Assembly (NCBI RefSeq): GCF_003315295.1
Contig: NZ_QNRI01000009.1
Span: forward strand, 62,001-126,000
DNA: 64,000 nt
Direction of reading: 5' to 3'
Origin: Paraliobacillus ryukyuensis
GTDB lineage: Bacteria; Bacillota; Bacilli; Bacillales; Amphibacillaceae
The translations under genes were made by a program, and so were the position numbers. Positions 58,015 to 64,000 of this stretch are shown in pieces; within the stretch, counting starts at the first letter, position 1, and the number at the start of each line of letters is the position of its first letter. The notes beneath the pieces were generated by a model. It was not told the DNA's origin. It worked only from the letters and a program-made list of their open reading frames with translations, and searched no databases.

Positions 58015-59185
58015 TGGGGTTTTCATTAAACGCATCCAATGGATAAATGAACTGATTCTTTTTTATTTAGCCTTAAATCCACTTGTCTATCTATTCGAGC
58101 ACACACACTTACTTCGGGGTTACTTGTTACTTCTTCTAATTAGTATCGTTTGTTTTCCGTCGGCAAGAAAGACAAGCACGACCTATTTCCCAATTGTAAT
58201 TATAGCTGCTATGATTCTACTAATTGCTCAATTTGGCTTGAATTACTCCATCATTACCAGCTTAGTCATTGCAGCCTTTTTTAGTTGGCGCTTTCTTGTT
58301 TACGAAATAAAACAAGAATTAACGGACCACTATAAGCTATTAATTACTAGTATGATGGTGCTACTCATTTCACTTTTTGTTTACTCGTCAACCGCAACTT
58401 TACTTATGGGCATTGTACAATTTATTATTCTTATCGCCACGCCGATTTTACTTAGCTATAACAAATCAATAAAGCATCGTTTGCAAACAGTCATGCTATT
58501 TTTGATTTCACTTATGGCTGGTGTTACCGGCATGGTTTACCTTGTCTATCCATCATTACAATTCATCTTTCAAAAGACGATGCAGTTACTAGTTAACGTT
58601 GGCTTTTTAAGTTTATCTACATTAGATCGTGTACTAAACATAAGTAGTTTACAAAAACAGGACCAGGGACAAGCACCTCAAATTGCGTTTGAATCGCCAA
58701 AACTGTTGCCTAATCAGACAATACCTAATGAAGCTACTGGAGAGGAACAAACAAATTGGGAATTTGTTATCTACGCGATCCTTATTTCTATCATTGTTGC
58801 AATTCTAGTCTTTTTGCTATTCAAATGGTCTAAACGTAAAATAAGCGTTACTACAAACAACGCTTATCAAGCAGACGTCCATGTACAGCAACTAGACACT
58901 CACGATCACTCTATGTCCATTATTACAAATAGGCGTGATAAACCTTCCAATATAGTTCGACGATTGTTTTATTCATTTGAACAATACTGTCATCAACATG
59001 GGGTTGGGCGCGGTCGTGGTGAAACGGTTGAAGAGTGGTTTACTCGTATAAACCTGCCTATTGAAGACATATCGCTATATTTTCACATTCGGTATAATCA
59101 TCATGTGAATACGCCTCATGAAGTGCAAGACTTTCGAGAGAACTTAGCACAACTAAGAAAAGAAATAAAGCAACATGAAAAGTGA
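58007..59185 (+). CDS. polytopic membrane protein, DUF4129-like C-terminus
   Basis: A 392-residue protein with about seven to eight membrane helices in residues 10-210, one more at about 250-272 and a cytoplasmic C-terminal domain (about 300-392; SNIVRRLFYSFEQYCHQHG, then GETVEEWFTRI) resembling the tail of transglutaminase-type proteins (DUF4129). In the common MoxR-DUF58-TgpA set this position is held by a protein with a transglutaminase domain; that domain is absent here. Function unknown, presumably envelope-related. Confidence 0.72.
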   Translation: MNNGVFIKRIQWINELILFYLALNPLVYLFEHTHLLRGYLLLLLISIVCFPSARKTSTTYFPIVIIAAMILLIAQFGLNYSIITSLVIAAFFSWRFLVYEIKQELTDHYKLLITSMMVLLISLFVYSSTATLLMGIVQFIILIATPILLSYNKSIKHRLQTVMLFLISLMAGVTGMVYLVYPSLQFIFQKTMQLLVNVGFLSLSTLDRVLNISSLQKQDQGQAPQIAFESPKLLPNQTIPNEATGEEQTNWEFVIYAILISIIVAILVFLLFKWSKRKISVTTNNAYQADVHVQQLDTHDHSMSIITNRRDKPSNIVRRLFYSFEQYCHQHGVGRGRGETVEEWFTRINLPIEDISLYFHIRYNHHVNTPHEVQDFRENLAQLRKEIKQHEK

Positions 59186-59208
59186 ATATTTTTTTAAATG
59201 TAATAGAA

Positions 59209-59236
59209 AAGCTGGGACTGGTATTACTCCCAGCTT
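59209..59236. terminator. bidirectional terminator between the MoxR operon and gldA
   Basis: AAGCTGGGA and TCCCAGCTT form a nine-pair stem with a 10-base loop between convergent genes. Confidence 0.7.
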
Positions 59237-59245
59237 ACACCTTAT

Positions 59246-60370
59246 TTATTCTTCATAGCCTATTGCTACTTTGTATGCTTGTGCATACTGGTCAGCAGCT
59301 TTAATCGCATCTACGACTTGGTCAGCGGTTATTCTGCCAGGCAAATTATGAATGGACTCGCCTTCTTGCACAGCCAACTCAGCAACCTTCATCAAGTCTT
59401 CATCAGAGACATTTTTTAGTTTAATGTCTTCAAGCGTAACTGGTAACCCTAATGCAAGGTAAAAGTCAATATATCGGTTGATCTCATCTAACTTATGATC
59501 TTTATGATCTCCCAATGCTAATTGTGTTAACGTACCAAACGCGACTTTTTCTCCATGCGTTAAGGTATGGATATCCCCATGTAAAGCAGTAAATCCATTA
59601 TGGATGGCATGTGCACCTGCTAGTCCACCACTTTCAAATCCAATTCCACTAAGTAAGGTATTTGCTTCTACCACCGCTTCCAATGCAGGCGTGACAATCT
59701 TACGTTTATTGGATTCATAAGCAAGGATACCGTAATCAAATAAAACTTCTTCCGCCTTTTCTGCAATAGCTTGTGCTGCGATGGTGGCATTACCACCTGC
59801 CATATTAGTACCGTGACCTTTAATAGAAGCACGTACTTCAACCCAAGTCGCCATTGCATCTGCAATACCCGAAACTAAGAAACGAGGAGGCGCTTGTGCA
59901 ATTACCTGTGTATCCACCAAGACAAGTTCTGGATTTTTGTTATAGAATTTATACTTATCAAATGTACCTTTCTCTGTATAAATAACACTTAAACCACTCG
60001 TTGGTGCATCTGTTGAAGCAGTTGTCGGCATAATAACTACATTCTTATCCAATTCATCCGCTACTGCTTTTGCTGTATCTAGGGTTTTACCACCACCGAG
60101 ACCAATAACAACATTACTATCACTACCTGCCGCAACAATACGATTGATTTCTTCTGTTGATGCTTCACCATTAAACATAATTTTCTTGGATTGTATGTCT
60201 GATGCCTGTAGATTCTCTAACACAGCATTCCCCACTAAATCCCAAACAAAATCATCTGCTATAACAAGGGCGTGATTTCCAATTTTCTTAACGTATTCTC
60301 CTGTCTTTGCAAGAATCCCTTTTCCTTCTACATAACGACTTGGACTAATAAATACTTTCTCCACTCTCAT
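59246..60370 (-). CDS. gldA: glycerol dehydrogenase
   Basis: A 374-residue zinc-dependent dehydrogenase that interconverts glycerol and dihydroxyacetone with NAD. GlyDH motifs: [15 protein letters not shown] (nucleotide loop), [16 protein letters not shown], and the zinc ligands Asp in GIADAMATW, His in [13 protein letters not shown] and His in [10 protein letters not shown]. The start is consistent with AGGAGT-type spacing upstream. It is encoded alone; no dihydroxyacetone kinase is adjacent. Confidence 0.94.
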   Translation of the reverse strand: MRVEKVFISPSRYVEGKGILAKTGEYVKKIGNHALVIADDFVWDLVGNAVLENLQASDIQSKKIMFNGEASTEEINRIVAAGSDSNVVIGLGGGKTLDTAKAVADELDKNVVIMPTTASTDAPTSGLSVIYTEKGTFDKYKFYNKNPELVLVDTQVIAQAPPRFLVSGIADAMATWVEVRASIKGHGTNMAGGNATIAAQAIAEKAEEVLFDYGILAYESNKRKIVTPALEAVVEANTLLSGIGFESGGLAGAHAIHNGFTALHGDIHTLTHGEKVAFGTLTQLALGDHKDHKLDEINRYIDFYLALGLPVTLEDIKLKNVSDEDLMKVAELAVQEGESIHNLPGRITADQVVDAIKAADQYAQAYKVAIGYEE

Positions 60371-60470
60371 TACTCCTTTTCATTTTTATTATTAGTTTAA
60401 TTTCCTTTTTTGTGTACCCTTTCACATTTTTTCTAACCTTCAAGATGTGAATGCTAAATAGAAAAACAAA

Positions 60471-60511
60471 AAAAGATAGCCCGTCTCCATTTAGACGAAA
60501 CTATCTTTTTT
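60471..60511 (-). terminator. terminator of glmM
   Basis: AAAGATAG and CTATCTTT plus an inner GTCT/AGAC pair form a stem; a long T run follows on the minus strand. Confidence 0.82.
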
Positions 60512-60513
60512 CA

Positions 60514-61863
60514 CTATTCTTTCATCCCTAATAATCCATCGATCACTTTCACTACTTCATCTGCTGCTTCGTGACATATTTCAATGGTTGGTGCTTCAAC
60601 CATGACACGCACAAGCGGTTCTGTTCCTGAAGGTCGTACAAGTACACGACCATCATCGCCCATTTGCTCTTCTACTTTAGCAATCACTTCTTGAATACGT
60701 GGATGGACAAGTGCCTGTTGCTTATCGATTACTTTAACATTTTTTAAGACCTGAGGAAAAATTTCCATTTCTCCAGCTAATTCAGATAATTTTTTACCGG
60801 TTTCACGCATAACGTTCACTAATTGCAGTGCTGTTAACATGCCATCACCTGTTGTAATGTAATCAAGGAAAATAATGTGGCCAGATTGCTCTCCACCAAG
60901 ATTATAACCACCACGTCTCATTTCTTCCATTACATAGCGGTCACCCACAGCTGTCTTATCACTTTTCATGCCTTCCGCTTCTAATGCTTTGTAGAAACCA
61001 ATATTACTCATGACGGTTGATACAACGGTTGAATGATGTAACAGTCCACGACTGTTTAAATATTTGGCACATATATACATGATTTGATCGCCATCGACAA
61101 TGTTCCCTGCTTCATCCACTGCAATTAAGCGATCGCCATCTCCATCAAAAGCTAAGCCGATATCTGCTTCTTTATCTAACACAAAGGCCTGTAGTGTTTC
61201 AGGATGTGTAGACCCTACCCCATCATTAATATTCAAACCATCAGGGGAAGATCCAATCGTTGAGATATCCGCTTCTAAATCAGCAAACAAATGTGTTGCT
61301 AAGGTTGATGTGGAACCATTTGCACAATCTAGCGCAATATGTAACCCTTCAAAGTCACTATCCACTGATTGCTTCAGATATTGAATATACTTTTGCCCAC
61401 CTTCAAAATAGTCATTAATTTGGCCTAGATCGGCTCCTACTGGTCGCGGTAAGTCATCCGTATCACCATCAATCAGCGCCTCGATTTCTTGTTCTTGTGC
61501 ATCGGTTAACTTAAAACCATCCGGGCCGAAGAATTTGATGCCATTATCTTCTACCGGATTATGGGAAGCGGAGATCATAACACCAGCTTCTGCACTCATC
61601 GCTTTTGTCAAGTAAGCAACTCCAGGTGTAGATATTACACCCAAACGCATAACTTCAGCTCCAATAGATAATAAACCTGCAGTTAATGCATTTTCTAACA
61701 TACTTCCTGATATTCTAGTATCGTGCCCAATTAAAATCTTTGCCTTTGTGGTTTCTTTCGTTAGTACATATCCACCAAATCGGCCTAGCTTAAAGGCTAG
61801 CTCAGGGGTCAATTCTTTATTCGCTATTCCTCGCACCCCATCTGTGCCGAAATATTTACCCAT
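60514..61863 (-). CDS. glmM: phosphoglucosamine mutase
   Basis: The 449-residue enzyme converts glucosamine 6-phosphate to the 1-phosphate for UDP-GlcNAc synthesis. It starts [12 protein letters not shown], has the phosphoserine loop ISASHNP (Ser100), the metal loop DGDGDR and the C-terminal phosphate-binding [15 protein letters not shown]. It follows cdaR by 85 bases and probably shares the cdaA-cdaR-glmM transcript, the conserved Bacillus order, in which GlmM can bind and inhibit CdaA. Confidence 0.96.
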   Translation of the reverse strand: MGKYFGTDGVRGIANKELTPELAFKLGRFGGYVLTKETTKAKILIGHDTRISGSMLENALTAGLLSIGAEVMRLGVISTPGVAYLTKAMSAEAGVMISASHNPVEDNGIKFFGPDGFKLTDAQEQEIEALIDGDTDDLPRPVGADLGQINDYFEGGQKYIQYLKQSVDSDFEGLHIALDCANGSTSTLATHLFADLEADISTIGSSPDGLNINDGVGSTHPETLQAFVLDKEADIGLAFDGDGDRLIAVDEAGNIVDGDQIMYICAKYLNSRGLLHHSTVVSTVMSNIGFYKALEAEGMKSDKTAVGDRYVMEEMRRGGYNLGGEQSGHIIFLDYITTGDGMLTALQLVNVMRETGKKLSELAGEMEIFPQVLKNVKVIDKQQALVHPRIQEVIAKVEEQMGDDGRVLVRPSGTEPLVRVMVEAPTIEICHEAADEVVKVIDGLLGMKE

Positions 61864-61948
61864 AATGTACCTCTCCTTTATTTCTAATTAAAACGTCTTG
61901 GTATTTTTAATAGGATTGTCTTACATTGTTAGTTTCATACAATAATAG

Positions 61949-63184
61949 TTATTCAACGTTAATTGTTGCATTTTCACTTGCTAGCGATACATCTAGTTCA
62001 TCAGGTGCGCTTACTTCGATAGGAATCTGGTGTTCACCTGGAGTCAGATTAGAAGCATCTACAGTTAACGTGAAATCAGATGCTTCTACATCTGCAAGAA
62101 CGGACTCGTAACCAGTTACTGTTATATCCATTGTGCTATTTTCTGGTTCAACAAACGATGCCGTGTATCCCTCGCCCAGGTTATCCACTTCAATATCCAC
62201 ACCTTTAAATGTTTGTTCTACTTCTTTATTCACATCCACTTGAACGTTGATAGTTTTAGGCTTTAGTAAACGAACATTATCTGGCGGATTAAGCTCAATT
62301 TCGACAGATGTATCTTCTGTTATTTCTGATACATCAATAGCTTCCGTAGTAATCTCCGTAATATCTTGTAAGTTTGTTTTTGAAGCATATACTTGCACTT
62401 CTTCTGTTTCAGGAGTTAATGATACAATCTGAATGCCCTCCTGTGGCTCTCCAGTTGTCTCTACGGAAATAGGAACACTTTTATTCGGGTTGTCTACATT
62501 AACCGTTACATCAACCGTCTCAGGATCGACTTTTGCACTTAATTCATTTCCTTCACTATCATAGACACGAACGTGCACATCATTAATTGTTACAGATTCT
62601 TGGATACCCTCTACATCAACAACTGCTTTCACCACAGCAATGCTATCAATTACACTTTTTGAACTTGTGATACTAACCGTTGAAGGATCAATTGTTGCGT
62701 CTTGTAATTCATATCCTGGCTCCAACAAGTCTTCATTTGTGTAGTCTGGTGTAACTGTAAAATCAGTTGTTGCCTTCTCTTCAATAGTCACTTGAATTTC
62801 TGCTGGATCTACCTCGGCGTTAATACGGTCAGAAATGCCTTCGTATTCTATTGGGACTGTATGTGTTCCTGGTTCTAAGCCTTCCAAATCAACAATCAAA
62901 TCAAAATTTCGTTGTGCAGCAGTTGACTGTACGACACTCACAGTCCCTTTCAAAGTCACTGTAGCAGTATCTGGCACACCACTGACGACATAATCATCAC
63001 TCATATTAACATTTATCGGGACATCATCCACTATTTGTGTTTCTTGTGAACTACTAAATAAATCAAGCCTTAAAGCATCTCCACTAGTATCACGATTGTC
63101 AAAGGTAATTATGGTAAATATCAGTAATGCTAAAATTAATGAAATAACCCGGATTACCCACGGTTTATTTAGCCAATCATTCAT
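61949..63184 (-). CDS. cdaR: CdaA regulator CdaR (YbbR domains)
   Basis: A 411-residue protein with one N-terminal membrane helix (about 9-27) and an extracytoplasmic chain of YbbR repeats, recognisable from the recurring strand pattern (VTLKGTVSVVQS, VDLEGLEPGTHTVPIEY; VDVEGIQESVTI; VDASNLTPGEHQIPIEV). It binds CdaA at the membrane and tunes c-di-AMP synthesis. The start overlaps the cdaA stop by eight bases, indicating coupled translation. The C-terminus is free of long tails. Confidence 0.93.
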   Translation of the reverse strand: MNDWLNKPWVIRVISLILALLIFTIITFDNRDTSGDALRLDLFSSSQETQIVDDVPINVNMSDDYVVSGVPDTATVTLKGTVSVVQSTAAQRNFDLIVDLEGLEPGTHTVPIEYEGISDRINAEVDPAEIQVTIEEKATTDFTVTPDYTNEDLLEPGYELQDATIDPSTVSITSSKSVIDSIAVVKAVVDVEGIQESVTINDVHVRVYDSEGNELSAKVDPETVDVTVNVDNPNKSVPISVETTGEPQEGIQIVSLTPETEEVQVYASKTNLQDITEITTEAIDVSEITEDTSVEIELNPPDNVRLLKPKTINVQVDVNKEVEQTFKGVDIEVDNLGEGYTASFVEPENSTMDITVTGYESVLADVEASDFTLTVDASNLTPGEHQIPIEVSAPDELDVSLASENATINVE

Positions 63185-64000
63185 TATTCTTCCCCCTCCA
63201 TGACCAGTTTTTTGTTACAGGGGATTTAATAAAATAACTTTCTAAATCATTACGCAACATTTCAGATAATTTGTCTTGGTCCAAATCCCGATGCAGTTCA
63301 CCATTTTTGGTATAGGATATTTGACCAGTTTCCTCTGACACTACAATGGTTAGAGCATCTGTCGCCTCACTGATTCCCATTGCTGCACGGTGACGCGTAC
63401 CTAACTCTTTCGATATAAATGGACTTTCGGATAGAGGTAGATAGCATGCAGCAGCTACAATTTCAGCTTCTTTAATGATTACCGCACCATCATGTAATGG
63501 TGTATTAGGAATAAAGATATTGGTAAGCAATTGGTTAGTCAACTGACCATGAATCGGAATACCCGTTGAGATAAAATCACCCATATTCGTGTCACGTTCA
63601 ATGGTGATAAGCGCACCAATACGACGCTTACCCATGTAATTACATGATTTAATAATTGCATCGATCACTTGATTTAAAATCTCTTCCTCAGAGTTTTTAT
63701 TTCGAGTAAAAAAGCTGCCCCGCCCAATCTGTTCTAAGGCCCGACGTAACTCTGGTTGAAATAATATAATAATTGCTAGTGGTCCCCAAACAATTACCTG
63801 CTCGATAATTACTTGCACAGTTTCTAATTTCAAAAAATAACTTATCAAGTAAAATCCTAATACGACAAAAATACCTTTTAGCAGTTGAATGGCTTTGGTA
63901 CCACGTATTAACATGATTAACTTATATAAAACATACCAGATAAGGGCGATATCTACACCAATTCGTAAAATATTAAAAATATCTACTCCCTCATCAAGCA
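63177..64000 (-). CDS. cdaA: diadenylate cyclase CdaA (first base beyond window)
   Basis: The membrane enzyme makes c-di-AMP from two ATP. Three N-terminal membrane segments (before RRALEQIGRG) lead to the DAC domain with the active-site motifs PLHDGAVII and GTRHRAAMG. The frame continues upstream of an internal ATG at 63914 as KLIMLIRGT and reaches the window end as LDEGVDIFNILRIG, the usual N-terminus; the last two bases are TG, so the A of the ATG is probably at 64001. First gene of cdaA-cdaR-glmM. Confidence 0.94.
   Translation of the reverse strand, partial: LDEGVDIFNILRIGVDIALIWYVLYKLIMLIRGTKAIQLLKGIFVVLGFYLISYFLKLETVQVIIEQVIVWGPLAIIILFQPELRRALEQIGRGSFFTRNKNSEEEILNQVIDAIIKSCNYMGKRRIGALITIERDTNMGDFISTGIPIHGQLTNQLLTNIFIPNTPLHDGAVIIKEAEIVAAACYLPLSESPFISKELGTRHRAAMGISEATDALTIVVSEETGQISYTKNGELHRDLDQDKLSEMLRNDLESYFIKSPVTKNWSWRGKNNE

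Overview
This window is chromosomal DNA from a low-GC Gram-positive bacterium of the Bacillaceae, most like the halotolerant Gracilibacillus/Oceanobacillus/Amphibacillus group. The evidence is AT-rich sequence, strong GGAGG-type ribosome binding sites, B. subtilis-like PdxK, Pdp, DeoC, GlmS, CdaA and CdaR proteins, sigma B-type promoters and a glmS ribozyme. Genus is an inference from gene content; no rRNA or tRNA gene was seen.

Layout. 1-2600: end of a TctA-type carboxylate transporter operon and two unknown membrane proteins. 2641-4102: pdxK and a YdaT-like stress protein behind a sigma B-type promoter, next to a strikingly phased 21-base repeat. 4137-10069 (minus): a nucleoside uptake and salvage operon, nupC-pdp-xapX-deoB-punA-cdd-deoC, followed upstream by a frameshifted small membrane gene and a GntR/UTRA regulator. 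11859-17230: the mannitol PTS operon mtlA-mtlR-mtlF-mtlD with a well-formed promoter, operator-like dyad and cre-like site. 17287-19487: glf and a divergent LysR regulator. 19659-29470: a glycosidase cluster with three GH3 proteins (one with its domains in swapped order and membrane anchors), a GtrA-like membrane protein and a family 2 glycosyltransferase. 29878-39823: mixed single genes, including CsbD (sigma B), a Fur-box-controlled esterase, a DsbA-like thiol protein, an AraC/GyrI-like regulator and an M24-fold protein lacking the metal ligands. 39869-45929: a beta-helix protein, a chemoreceptor paired with a BMP-type lipoprotein, an NmrA-like oxidoreductase and a DinB-like protein. 46069-51518: a rearranged region with an IS3-family element whose orfB is frameshifted, broken flanking genes, two NUDIX genes and a eukaryote-like (type 2) isoleucyl-tRNA synthetase with a long terminator-bearing leader. 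52458-64000: glmS with its ribozyme, an SDR stress gene, a MoxR-DUF58 operon, gldA, and glmM-cdaR-cdaA.

How the genes work together. The nucleoside operon takes up nucleosides, splits them and sends deoxyribose/ribose phosphate to central metabolism. The mtl operon imports and oxidises mannitol. The GH3 cluster probably trims beta-linked oligosaccharides or glycoconjugates. GlmS, GlmM and CdaA/CdaR link cell-wall precursor synthesis to c-di-AMP. Three genes carry sigma B-type promoters, pointing to a general stress regulon.

Best leads: the circularly permuted membrane GH3 and its cluster, the phased 21-base repeat, the type 2 ileS with an attenuator-like leader, the IS-associated junction, the BMP protein-chemoreceptor pair, the metal-site-less M24 protein, and an in-frame ATG-TAG at the best start of a DUF3885 gene. 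All calls come from reading the sequence; no database search was run.
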